Assembly (NCBI GenBank): GCA_934655835.1
Contig: CAKUHM010000023.1
Span: 1-12,670 of the forward strand
DNA: 12,670 bases
Source: an uncultured Collinsella sp.
GTDB taxonomy: Bacteria > Actinomycetota > Coriobacteriia > Coriobacteriales > Coriobacteriaceae
Reading direction: 5' to 3'
A model generated the notes under the pieces. It searched no databases. It saw only the letters and a list, made by a program, of their open reading frames with translations, and was not told the origin of the DNA. Positions within the stretch are counted from its first letter, which is position 1, and each line of letters begins with the position of its first letter. The translations under genes were made by a program, and so were the position numbers. Below are positions 6,737 through 12,670 of the stretch, piece after piece.

Positions 6737-6982
6737 ATGAAGAAGTCCACGTTCAATACCCTGCTTGTCGGTGGCGGTTTTCTGCTTGGCACGGCCGGCA
6801 TCAAGCTGCTCACCAGCGCTCCGGTTAAAAACGCCTGCGTGCAGGGCATCGCGTGCGGCATGCGCATCAAGAACGGCTACCAGGATATGGTCGAGCAGGC
6901 CAAGGCCAATGTCGACGACATGGTTGCCGAGGCTGCCTACATCACCCAGAGCGAGGCTGACGCGGACAACGCGGCCGAGTAA
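6737..6982 (+). CDS. Small single-pass membrane protein paired with a P1B ATPase (probably DUF6110-like)
   Basis: An 81-residue protein. Residues 1-5 are basic and polar, then about 7-25 form a glycine-rich hydrophobic membrane segment (LLVGGGFLLGTAGIKLL), followed by a cytosolic-looking tail with two cysteines (C34, C40), an amphipathic helix, and an acidic C-terminus. The start at 6737 has AAAAGGGAGAG a few bases upstream; a longer ORF from 6632 has none. It lies 18 bp before the metal ATPase gene and shares its promoter. From memory it fits the DUF6110 group seen beside heavy-metal ATPases. In mycobacteria, unrelated small membrane proteins of the PacL (DUF1490) group assist the CtpC-type ATPases, so a helper or metal-delivery role is plausible. 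That role is inferred from position and architecture only. Confidence 0.8.
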   Translation: MKKSTFNTLLVGGGFLLGTAGIKLLTSAPVKNACVQGIACGMRIKNGYQDMVEQAKANVDDMVAEAAYITQSEADADNAAE

Positions 6983-7000
6983 CGCTTCCAGGCACAAACT

Positions 7001-9076
7001 ATGAGATTCTCGATTATCAGCGAGATCCCCGGCAGGACCCGCCTCCAGTTGGCGGGTCCTGTGCCAGAGAGCGATCTCGATGCGCTTCTAAAGCTCAGCG
7101 GCGAAATCGACGGCGTGCACAGGGTGCGCGTCTACGGCCGCATCGGCCAGATGGCGCTTGAATACGACGAGCCGCGCCGCGACGCCGTGCTGGCCGCCGT
7201 CGGCGCGCTCGATGCCCAGGCCATCGCCGATGCCAAGTCGGGTTACGTGATGCAGCTCGAGCCGCGCAAGCACAAGCTGGTTATGGATCTGGCGACGCTT
7301 GTCGGCGTCCACTACGCGCGCCGTTGGTTTTTGCCCACGCCGCTGCGTGCCGTCTTTGTCGTTGCCGGCTACATGGCCTTTTTGCGCGCCGCTCTCCACG
7401 AGCTCGCACAGCCGCGTCTGACCGTCCCCGTGCTCGACGCGTCGGCCATCGGCATCTCGTTCGTCAAACGCGACGTCGACACCGCGGGTCAGACGATGTT
7501 CCTGCTCAACGTGGGCGAGCTGCTCGAGGACTACACACGCGCCATGAGCGAAAACGAGCTCATTAACTCGCTGCTCGATGTGCCCGACAAGGCGCAAAAG
7601 GTGGTCGGCGACACCGAGGTAAGCGTTGCCGCCACCGAGCTTGAGCCCGGCGACCTGGTCGCCGTGCGCACCGGTATGTCCATCTGCATCGATGGCGTGG
7701 TCGAGCAGGGGAGCGCCATGGTCAACCAAGCGACCCTGACCGGCGAGCCGCTGGCCGTCGAGCGCAGCACGGGCGACGACGTATTCGCTGGCACCGTCGT
7801 GGAGGACGGCAGCATCCTGGTACGCGTGCGCGCCAACACGGCCCAGACCAAGCTGCGCTCGATCGTCTCGCTCGTTCAGACGGCCGACTCGCTTAAATCC
7901 GAGGGCCAGTCGCACATGGAGGACCTTGCCAACAAGATCGTTCCATGGAACTTCCTGCTTGCGGGCCTGGTCGCGCTCACCACGCGCAGTCTCATTAAGA
8001 CCTCCGCGGCGCTGATGGTCGACTACTCGTGCGCGCTCAAGCTCACGGGTTCGGTCGCCGTCATGACCGCCATGAGCGACGCCGCCAAGATGGGCGTCAT
8101 GGTTAAGGGCGCCAAGTACTTTGAGTCGTTTGCCAAGGCTGACACCATCGTCTTTGACAAGACCGGCACACTCACCGAGGCCCAGCCGCGCCTGGCTTGC
8201 GTGCTCACGACCGACGGCTGGAGCGAGGACGAGGTTCTGCGTCTTTCCGCCTGCCTGGAGGAGCATTTTCCGCATCCGGTGGCGCGCGCCGTCGTTAACG
8301 CCGCGTGCGAACGAGGGCTCGAGCACCGCGAACGCCATGCCGCCGTCGAGTACATCGTGGCGCACGGCATTGCCTCGTCCATTGAGGGGCGTCGTGCAAT
8401 TATTGGCTCGGCGCACTTTGTGTTTGAAGACGAGGGCGCGCAGCTCGAGTCCGACATCAAGGAGCGCATCGAGTCCCAGATGCAGGGTCTATCGCCGCTG
8501 TACTTGGCGGTCGACGGCACGGTTGTGGGCGTGCTCGGTATCGAGGACCCGCTCAAGCATGGGGTACGCGAAGCCATTGCCGACCTGCACGCGCTGGGCG
8601 TCAAACACGTCGTCATGCTTACGGGCGACTCCGAGCGCACGGCCGAGCGCATTGCGCGCGAGGCGGGCGTCGACGAGTTTAAGGCCGAGCTGCTGCCCGA
8701 GGACAAGTACGCCTATGTGGAGCGGATCAAGCGCGAGGGGCGCCGCGTTGCCATGGTGGGCGACGGCGTCAACGACTCGCCGGCGCTGGGCCTAGCCGAC
8801 GTGGGCCTGGCCATGGGCGGCGGAAGCGACATCGCCAAAGAGGTCGCCGACATCATCCTGGCCGATACAGACCTCGCGGCGATCGTGCGCTTGCGCCGTA
8901 TGAGTCATGGGCTCATCGACCGTCTGACGAGCTCGTATTCCAAGGTGATGCTTACCAATTCGGCGCTGCTGGCGCTCGGCATTACCGGCACGATTACCCC
9001 GCAGATGTCGTCGCTCCTGCACAACGGCTCGACGATTGCGTACAGCCTGGGCAACGCGAAAGCATATCTGCGCTAG
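7001..9076 (+). CDS. P1B-type heavy-metal-transporting ATPase (atypical SCAL motif)
   Basis: A 691-residue membrane pump. The N-terminal ~75 residues resemble a degenerate heavy-metal-associated domain with the IPGRTRL motif but no CxxC. Membrane segments lie at about 90-185, 310-355 and 640-690. The actuator domain has TGEP (247-250), phosphorylation is at D386 of DKTGT, the P1B-specific His-Pro is at H425-P426, and TGD (541-543) and GDGVND (587-592) complete the P-domain. The residue where CPx pumps carry CPC or SPC, 42 residues before D386, is C344 in the sequence Y-S-C-A-L, so the proline is replaced by alanine. The last helix carries HNGST (674-678) and N685, similar to HEGST-type motifs. 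The family exports transition metals; the subgroup resembles mycobacterial CtpC-type pumps (Mn/Zn linked), but the substrate is not determined here. The gene follows the small membrane protein after 18 bp with a weak ribosome site. Confidence 0.92.
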   Translation: MRFSIISEIPGRTRLQLAGPVPESDLDALLKLSGEIDGVHRVRVYGRIGQMALEYDEPRRDAVLAAVGALDAQAIADAKSGYVMQLEPRKHKLVMDLATLVGVHYARRWFLPTPLRAVFVVAGYMAFLRAALHELAQPRLTVPVLDASAIGISFVKRDVDTAGQTMFLLNVGELLEDYTRAMSENELINSLLDVPDKAQKVVGDTEVSVAATELEPGDLVAVRTGMSICIDGVVEQGSAMVNQATLTGEPLAVERSTGDDVFAGTVVEDGSILVRVRANTAQTKLRSIVSLVQTADSLKSEGQSHMEDLANKIVPWNFLLAGLVALTTRSLIKTSAALMVDYSCALKLTGSVAVMTAMSDAAKMGVMVKGAKYFESFAKADTIVFDKTGTLTEAQPRLACVLTTDGWSEDEVLRLSACLEEHFPHPVARAVVNAACERGLEHRERHAAVEYIVAHGIASSIEGRRAIIGSAHFVFEDEGAQLESDIKERIESQMQGLSPLYLAVDGTVVGVLGIEDPLKHGVREAIADLHALGVKHVVMLTGDSERTAERIAREAGVDEFKAELLPEDKYAYVERIKREGRRVAMVGDGVNDSPALGLADVGLAMGGGSDIAKEVADIILADTDLAAIVRLRRMSHGLIDRLTSSYSKVMLTNSALLALGITGTITPQMSSLLHNGSTIAYSLGNAKAYLR

Positions 9077-9096
9077 CATTTTTGCTTGAGTTTATG

Positions 9097-9142
9097 GCCC
9101 GCGCCCGGGCGGCATTGCCGTCGTCCGGGTGCGGGCTTTTTT
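9097..9142 (+). terminator. Intrinsic terminator of the metal ATPase operon
   Basis: A 12-bp stem, GCCCGCGCCCGG (9097-9108) with CCGGGTGCGGGC (9125-9136, one wobble), is followed by six T residues at 9137-9142. It begins 20 bp after the ATPase stop codon. Confidence 0.88.
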
Positions 9143-9146
9143 GCGT

Positions 9147-9175
9147 TTGACCGTGTGCTATCAGCCCTATATAGT
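9147..9175 (+). promoter_or_regulatory. Promoter of the toxin-antitoxin operon
   Basis: TTGACC (9147-9152), a 17-bp spacer and TATAGT (9170-9175) give a strong sigma-70-type promoter with a start near 9182. It sits directly behind the ATPase terminator, so the module has its own transcription. Confidence 0.65.
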
Positions 9176-9194
9176 GATGCTAGCAATGATAGCA
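9156..9194. promoter_or_regulatory. Putative autoregulatory operator of the toxin-antitoxin operon
   Basis: TGCTATCA (9156-9163) and TGATAGCA (9187-9194) are exact inverted copies flanking the -10 element, and a third related palindrome TGCTAGCA lies at 9178-9185. This arrangement is expected for a ribbon-helix-helix antitoxin repressing its own promoter. Binding itself is inferred. Confidence 0.6.
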
Positions 9195-9215
9195 GGCGAG
9201 AGGAGCGTGATCGAT

Positions 9216-9569
9216 ATGAGTGTTGCTGGCAGCATGGCGCAGGTAAATGTTCGTGTGGATCGCTCGGTTAAAGAACGCGCCGAGGAGGCGCTGCGGCTTT
9301 CGGGCGGAACGCTGCCCGAACTCATCAAAAAGGTCGTGGCCAAGGTTGCGCAGGGCGGCGGTCAGTGTGAGGAGGTGCTCGCGGTCGTCGACGACCAGCA
9401 GCACGCCATCACGCCCGAGTCCCCGTTTGCCGCGTCGTGGGCGGCCGCGGACCAGCTCTATGCGGACTTGGGTATCGTTACGTTGTCTGGGTCCGACGAC
9501 CGCGATTGGGATACGGTCTATGCGGAGGCCATGGACGAACACTATCGTCAAAAGGGGATGATCCTGTGA
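9216..9569 (+). CDS. RelB/DinJ-like antitoxin
   Basis: A 117-residue protein. The stretch AQVNVRVDRSVKERAEEAL (about residues 8-26) followed by GGTLPELIKKVV has the beta-strand plus two-helix pattern of a ribbon-helix-helix DNA-binding domain, as in RelB/DinJ. The remaining ~70 residues are acidic and end in WDTVYAEAMDEHYRQKG, the likely toxin-neutralising tail. The ATG at 9216 is preferred, with AGGAG (9201-9205) about 10 nt upstream; a longer frame from 9129 would overlap the ATPase terminator and promoter. Its stop overlaps the toxin start (GTGA), a typical antitoxin-first operon. It is longer than the ~80-90 residues usual for RelB. Role: sequester the toxin and repress the operon. Confidence 0.83.
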   Translation: MSVAGSMAQVNVRVDRSVKERAEEALRLSGGTLPELIKKVVAKVAQGGGQCEEVLAVVDDQQHAITPESPFAASWAAADQLYADLGIVTLSGSDDRDWDTVYAEAMDEHYRQKGMIL

Positions 9570-10081
9570 GCGGGGCGTCTCTTAAGGTCATGGTGGATGC
9601 CAACGTATGGGTCGATTCGTTTTGCGCCGATCATGTAGAGTCGCTTGCCGCGCGGGCTTTTATCGGGCAGGCCGTGGAGGCGGACGCGTCGCTGTTCTTC
9701 CCCGTGCACATCGCTAAGGACGTGCTGTACGTTGTCCAGCACGAATTAAAGCGCAGCGTTCTTGCCAGCGGGGGAGCGCTCGACGAGGCTTCTGCCAGCG
9801 CGATTGGCGATGCGGCGTTGGCGTTTGTTCGGAACATGACCGAAAACGCCACGGCCGTGGGTGCAGATGCGTCGGACCTTTGGCTGGCCGACAAATATTT
9901 AGCGCTCCATCGCGATTACGAGGACAACTTGGTGCTCGCCGCGTGCAAGCGCGCACAGGTCGATTACTTGGTGACCAACGATCGCAAGCTGCTTGAACAT
10001 GCCGATATTGCGGCAAAAACGCCACGTCAAATGATGCCGATTCTGGCTTTGGCCGAACGTGGCGGGCGGGTATCCCGATAG
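9566..10081 (+). CDS. PIN-domain (VapC-like) toxin ribonuclease
   Basis: A 171-residue protein. PIN hallmarks are D11 in VMVDANVWVD, a central helix with E60, D120 in DYEDNLVLAACKRA, and D139 in LVTNDRKLL; together these acidic residues would coordinate Mg2+ for RNA cleavage. The GTG start at 9566 overlaps the antitoxin TGA by 4 nt and has AAAGGGG (9551-9557) upstream; an ATG at 9590 would remove the first eight residues but keep D11. PIN toxins usually pair with VapB-type antitoxins, whereas the partner here looks RelB-like. The RNA target cannot be predicted. The gene could also be a non-toxic PIN nuclease, but the operon structure argues for a toxin. Confidence 0.85.
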   Translation: MSGASLKVMVDANVWVDSFCADHVESLAARAFIGQAVEADASLFFPVHIAKDVLYVVQHELKRSVLASGGALDEASASAIGDAALAFVRNMTENATAVGADASDLWLADKYLALHRDYEDNLVLAACKRAQVDYLVTNDRKLLEHADIAAKTPRQMMPILALAERGGRVSR

Positions 10082-10093
10082 CGCCTGGCTGTC

Positions 10094-10133
10094 TGCGTGG
10101 CCTTCGGAACGTTGGCGCTCCGAAGGCCACGCA
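10094..10133. terminator. Bidirectional hairpin between convergent genes
   Basis: A perfect 15-bp stem (10094-10108 with 10119-10133) around a 10-nt loop lies between the toxin stop at 10081 and the minus-strand stop at 10142. Plus-strand readout is followed by TCCTTTAATT, a weak U tract. It likely ends both transcripts, less clearly on the minus side. Confidence 0.7.
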
Positions 10134-10141
10134 TCCTTTAA

Positions 10142-10576
10142 TTACAAGAGCTCAGCCTTGATGGCGGGGGCTTCGGCGAGCTTGTCGGCGGCCTTTTCGT
10201 CGGAATCGTTTAGTGCTGCCAGGCTGCGGTAGACCCACTCGTTGACCTGGGTGTTCTTGACGCCTGCGGTTTGCATAAGGGTTCCTACCTCGCGGATTGC
10301 TGCGAACAGATTGGCCTTGGAACCCGTGAGCTCAACCGAGGCATCGTGATGTGCGGTGACGCCGCGGTTCTCGCTCACGTGGTCGATAAAGCCCTCGACG
10401 GTCTCGAGCTGCTGGGCGAGGGCCGCATCGTCTTCGGTGTCCAGCGCGACGAGGGCGTTCGACACCGTGAGGGCGGGATGTCCGCAAGGGACGAAGCCCT
10501 CGATGACATCCATAGCTTCGGTAATAGTAGCGCCCAAGCCAACAAGGGCATCGACGAGCTGTTCTTTGGTATCCAT
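10142..10576 (-). CDS. Hypothetical acidic alpha-helical protein, 144 residues
   Basis: I do not recognise a family. The protein begins MDTKEQLVDALVGLGATITEA, is rich in Ala, Glu, Asp and Leu, and looks helical throughout, with no signal peptide, membrane segment or metal motif beyond one cysteine (C31 in FVPCGHPAL) and a His pair in the middle. A ribosome site AAAGGA lies 5-6 nt before the ATG, codon use resembles its neighbours, and a terminator hairpin follows, all supporting a real cytosolic protein. It is transcribed divergently from tmRNA. No function is proposed. Confidence 0.82.
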   Translation of the reverse strand: MDTKEQLVDALVGLGATITEAMDVIEGFVPCGHPALTVSNALVALDTEDDAALAQQLETVEGFIDHVSENRGVTAHHDASVELTGSKANLFAAIREVGTLMQTAGVKNTQVNEWVYRSLAALNDSDEKAADKLAEAPAIKAELL

Positions 10577-10612
10577 AACGGTCCTTTCGACGGGTCAATT
10601 TTGCTTGGCGAA

Positions 10613-10641
10613 AATATACGTGACGTGTTCGGTAACAAAAA
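10613..10641 (-). promoter_or_regulatory. Possible promoter of the acidic hypothetical protein
   Basis: Read on the minus strand, TTTTTG (10641-10636) and TATATT (10618-10613) are 17 bp apart, about 36 nt upstream of the start codon. The -10 is good and the -35 is weak. Confidence 0.35.
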
Positions 10642-10813
10642 TGCGAAGTCGTGCGCACATTATGGTCTTCACAGCTCGTGCATAGAACAGCTGTCCGCTT
10701 TCAGAACGTGGTAAGATAACACTCCACAAGCGGGGCTCGCCTCGCATGTTCCTTGAAAAGTCGACGGGTGTTGGGTGCTCGTGCCCAATGCCATCCAGAC
10801 TTTCCCGACATTC

Positions 10814-11177
10814 GGGGGCGACTGGTTTCGACACGATAGCTCTGAGAGAGGAAGCAAGCCGAGGTCTCCTCGCCTCGTTAAACAGGGGTACCGTCAAATT
10901 GAATTGACAACAACTCTTCTTTTGAGCCTATGGCTCTCGCTGCTTAGTTTATAGCGGCGCGTCAACCCGGTGATTTCCCCGACACCGGCGCGACGTCATT
11001 TTAGGGGAATGCTCCTGCGCACGTAATCGGTATGGTGCAGGCTAAGACAGAACCGATTAGGACGCCGCGAGCGTGTCGCTGTGCGCAAAGCGTCCGAGAC
11101 GAAACCAGCGACTGAGCTTGGAGATGCCAATCAGGGGGCTTTCGTGGACCGGAGTTCGATTCTCCGCGCCTCCACCA
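10814..11177 (+). ncRNA. ssrA: tmRNA (SsrA)
   Basis: The 364-nt RNA rescues stalled ribosomes together with SmpB. The 5' end GGGGGCGACTGGTTTCGACA and the 3' end GTTCGATTCTCCGCGCCTCC plus ACCA are characteristic. GGGGGCG (10814-10820) pairs with CGCCTCC (11167-11173) to form the acceptor stem, with A11174 and an encoded CCA at 11175-11177. The T-arm is intact. The mRNA-like part ends in ...ALAA-stop at 10945-10947. The short upstream hairpin CCCGA-CAT-TCGGG (10804-10816) overlaps the mature 5' end and may assist processing. The transcription start is unclear; TAAGAT at 10712-10717 could be a -10, but its -35 is poor. The rest of 10577-10813 holds nothing else I can name. Confidence 0.95.
10906..10947 (+). 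other. tmRNA tag-peptide reading frame
   Basis: In the tmRNA, codons from GAC at 10906 read DNNSSFEPMALAA, followed by TAG at 10945. The hydrophobic ALAA end is the usual degradation signal recognised by ClpXP-type proteases. GAC as resume codon is my inference: the codon before it is ATT, and the one before that is an in-frame TGA (10900-10902). Confidence 0.7.
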
Positions 11178-11185
11178 AAAGTTAC

Positions 11186-11219
11186 AAGCAGGTAGAGAAG
11201 TGCCTCTACCTGCTTTTTT
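11186..11219 (+). terminator. Intrinsic terminator of tmRNA
   Basis: A perfect 12-bp stem, AAGCAGGTAGAG (11186-11197) with CTCTACCTGCTT (11204-11215), encloses a 6-nt loop and runs into a T tract (11214-11219). It starts 9 nt after the tmRNA CCA. Confidence 0.93.
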
Positions 11220-11234
11220 ATTACTTAAAGATAC

Positions 11235-11251
11235 CGCGGAGAATCGAACTC
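11235..11251 (-). repeat. Inverted partial copy of the tmRNA 3' T-arm
   Basis: Read on the minus strand this is GAGTTCGATTCTCCGCG, a 17-nt exact match to the tmRNA T-loop and acceptor start at 11153-11169. The flanks differ: one T-stem pair is lost and no CCT-CCACCA follows, so it is a remnant and not a functional tRNA-like end. Confidence 0.6.
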
Positions 11252-11442
11252 TGTGCAGGGCGCGGGCGTAAAGAAAACGCGTAAGCGTTTTTAGCCCGCG
11301 GGCGAGGACGCCGGCAGGCGGCCGAAGCCGGTGCGGATTTGCGGAGCAAATACGCGGATTCTCCGCGCAAAGCTTCAACCCTATGCAGATGCGATGCCGA
11401 TCGGACTGCAGCCTGCCATGCCCCGCATCAACGTCGCCCCAG
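11252..11442. other. Gene-free stretch containing a chain of hairpins
   Basis: No gene is supported here. Consecutive inverted repeats are CGCGGGC/GCCCGCG (11261-11267 with 11294-11300) enclosing AAAACGC-GTAA-GCGTTTT (11274-11291); CCGGC/GCCGG (11311-11315 with 11327-11331); ATTTGC-GGA-GCAAAT (11337-11351); and CGCGGA-TTC-TCCGCG (11353-11367). Positions 11368-11442 show nothing recognisable. Confidence 0.6.
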
Positions 11443-11629
11443 GCGGAAAATCCATCCCGGAATTCCGGCTCAGACTGGGATGCAGTTTCCGGATGACGCC
11501 TCAAGCGGAAACTGCATCCCGGAATCCGTACTCAGACTGGGACGTAGTTTCCGGATGACACATCAAGCGGAAACCGCATCCCGGAATCCCGCCTCAAACT
11601 GGGACACACTTTCCGCTCCACCTCCTCAA
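11443..11629. repeat. Three tandem 62-bp palindromic repeat units
   Basis: Units start with GCGGAAA at 11443, 11505 and 11567 (62, 62 and 63 bp). Each reads GCGGAAA...CATCCCGGAAT...CTCA-ACTGGGA...TTTCC, ending in TCAA. The end of one unit and the start of the next form hairpins: GGGATGCAGTTTCC (11477-11490) pairs perfectly with GGAAACTGCATCCC (11507-11520), and 11539-11552 pairs with 11569-11582 at 11 of 14 positions. There are no unique spacers, so it is not a CRISPR array. The units differ by several substitutions, so the array is not a recent slippage product. Confidence 0.85.
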
Positions 11630-11701
11630 CTCCAAAACCCGTGCGCCCTTCATTCCAAAACTGGGTAGAAGAAAGCCAAAACGCAATCGCGGGAGGTCAA
11701 T

Positions 11702-12580
11702 ATGACTGCAGAAGATAAGGCAAAGAACGCCGGCAAGGTCGCGCTCGTCCTGGAGGGCGGCAGCTTCCGCGGGCAGTTTACCGCCGGCGTGCTCGACGTC
11801 CTCATGGAGGCCGGTGTCGAAATTCCGGCGGTGTACGGCGTCTCGGCCGGTGCGCTCAACGGCGTCAACTACAAGTCGCACCAAATCGGTCGCACCAACC
11901 GAGTCAATTTGGCCTTTTGCAACGACAATCGCTACATGGGCGCCGCGTCGTTTGCGTCCACGGGCTCCATCGTGGGCTACGACTTTATCTTCAACGACGT
12001 CCAGGATCGCCTGGATCCCTTTGACAACGAGACGTTCGACGCCAGCCCCATCGAGATGTATGCCGTTGCGACGGACATGCTCTTTGGAACCGCTGCCTAC
12101 CTGCCGGTCGTAAACGCCGTGCTCGATCTCGACGCCGTGCGCGCTTCGACTTCGTTACCGCTGGTGACCCCGCCGGTCGAGATTGACGGCCACAAGTACG
12201 TCGACGGCGGCGTGGCCGATTCGGTTCCTATCGAGCACGTGCTCGAGGAGGCGGGCTTCGATCGCGCGGTCGTCATCGTCACCCAGGACCGCTCGTATGA
12301 GAAAAAGCCCTACGAGTTTATGCCGGCCGCGCGTGCGCGTTATGCTGACTACCCCTACCTGCTCGAGGCCATCGAGACGCGCCACGATCGCTACAACATC
12401 CAGCGTATGCACCTGTGGAAGTATGAGCGCGAGGGCCGTGCGCTGGTCATCGCTCCGCAAAAGCCAGTCGAGGTCGGTCATGTTGAGCACGATCCGGCAA
12501 AGCTGCTCGACCTGTATATTCAGGGCCGTCAGGAGGCAAAGCGCTTGCTGGCCGACATCGAGGCATTCATCGAGCGCTAG
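11702..12580 (+). CDS. Patatin-like phospholipase family protein
   Basis: A 292-residue serine hydrolase of the patatin family, resembling the bacterial YjjU group. The oxyanion motif EGGSFRGQF is at residues 18-26, the nucleophile S48 is in GVSAG (46-50), and the catalytic aspartate D168 is in VDGGVAD; both residues of the Ser-Asp dyad are present. Such enzymes hydrolyse acyl esters of lipids; the substrate here is unknown. There is no signal peptide or transmembrane segment, so it is probably cytosolic or membrane-peripheral. GGGAGG (11691-11696) lies at good spacing before the ATG. It stands alone downstream of the repeat array, with no clear promoter motif in the 70 bp before it. The C-terminal ~90 residues (basic and aromatic, then helical) are typical of the YjjU-like group. 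Confidence 0.92.
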   Translation: MTAEDKAKNAGKVALVLEGGSFRGQFTAGVLDVLMEAGVEIPAVYGVSAGALNGVNYKSHQIGRTNRVNLAFCNDNRYMGAASFASTGSIVGYDFIFNDVQDRLDPFDNETFDASPIEMYAVATDMLFGTAAYLPVVNAVLDLDAVRASTSLPLVTPPVEIDGHKYVDGGVADSVPIEHVLEEAGFDRAVVIVTQDRSYEKKPYEFMPAARARYADYPYLLEAIETRHDRYNIQRMHLWKYEREGRALVIAPQKPVEVGHVEHDPAKLLDLYIQGRQEAKRLLADIEAFIER

Positions 12581-12643
12581 CGCCGCAACACTACGGCCCA
12601 TGGACGACATGTGCAGAAACTCTGGTCGGAGCCAAAATACCTG

Positions 12644-12670
12644 TTGACTCGGACGGCGAGCGGGGTAATA
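12644..12670 (+). promoter_or_regulatory. Possible promoter cut by the window edge
   Basis: TTGACT (12644-12649) is followed after 16 bp by TAATA at the last bases (12666-12670). The -10 is incomplete and the downstream gene is outside the window. Positions 12581-12643 show no other feature. Confidence 0.4.

Noticed and set aside
7088..8416. 442-residue minus-strand ORF opposite the P1B ATPase
   Set aside because: Composition and full overlap with a well-supported gene indicate an antisense artefact, with no ribosome site or family match.
11235..11251. Possible minus-strand tRNA
   Set aside because: Only a T-arm-like segment is present; no acceptor partner, anticodon arm or CCA end can be built around it.
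11443..11629. Possible CRISPR array
   Set aside because: The repeat periods are fully repetitive with no unique spacers, each unit is itself palindromic, and no cas genes are nearby.
11081..11668. Short ORFs across the tmRNA end and the repeat array
   Set aside because: They run through structural RNA and tandem repeats in several frames, which makes open frames likely by chance.

Overview
The window looks like a chromosomal segment of a gut actinobacterium of the class Coriobacteriia, most likely Collinsella or a close relative. This is inferred from the GC-rich third codon positions, actinobacterial-style promoters and terminators, the tmRNA, and the kinds of proteins encoded. No 16S rRNA gene is present to confirm it. 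The long antisense ORFs are a by-product of the GC-rich coding and are not annotated.

Layout. Positions 1-45 hold the intrinsic terminator of a gene lying upstream of the window. Positions 71-4770 form a divergent locus: an AraC-family regulator on the minus strand, then a plus-strand pair of half-size ABC transporters (transmembrane domain plus ATPase) joined stop-to-start. A 28-bp palindrome lies in the divergent promoter region. This layout recalls AraC-controlled heterodimeric ABC systems such as the yersiniabactin YbtA/YbtPQ set, but the substrate cannot be read from the sequence. Positions 4774-6312 hold an AAA ATPase with a C-terminal DUF4143/PD-(D/E)xK-like domain, preceded by an intricate 77-bp nested palindrome and followed by a 39-bp perfect one. 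Positions 6339-6736 are non-coding and contain an inverted-repeat element and a promoter with a structured leader.

Positions 6737-9142 are a metal-export operon: an 81-residue membrane-anchored protein followed by a P1B-type ATPase in which the usual CPx motif reads S-C-A-L, closed by a strong terminator. Positions 9147-10133 are a toxin-antitoxin operon with its own promoter and inverted-repeat operator, pairing a RelB/DinJ-like antitoxin with a PIN-domain (VapC-like) toxin. It converges on an unrecognised acidic 144-residue protein at 10142-10576 (minus strand). Positions 10814-11177 are tmRNA (ssrA), with a visible tag reading frame ending in ALAA, followed by a terminator.

Positions 11220-11700 are a gene-free, repeat-rich stretch: an inverted partial copy of the tmRNA 3' end, a chain of hairpins, and three tandem 62-bp palindromic units. 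The last gene, 11702-12580, is a patatin-like phospholipase. A possible promoter runs off the right edge.

The items most worth a second look are the nested palindrome in front of the DUF4143 ATPase, the palindrome family that contains or touches gene stop codons, the small membrane protein paired with an atypical P1B ATPase, the RelB-PIN hybrid module, and the several palindromic repeat families between genes.
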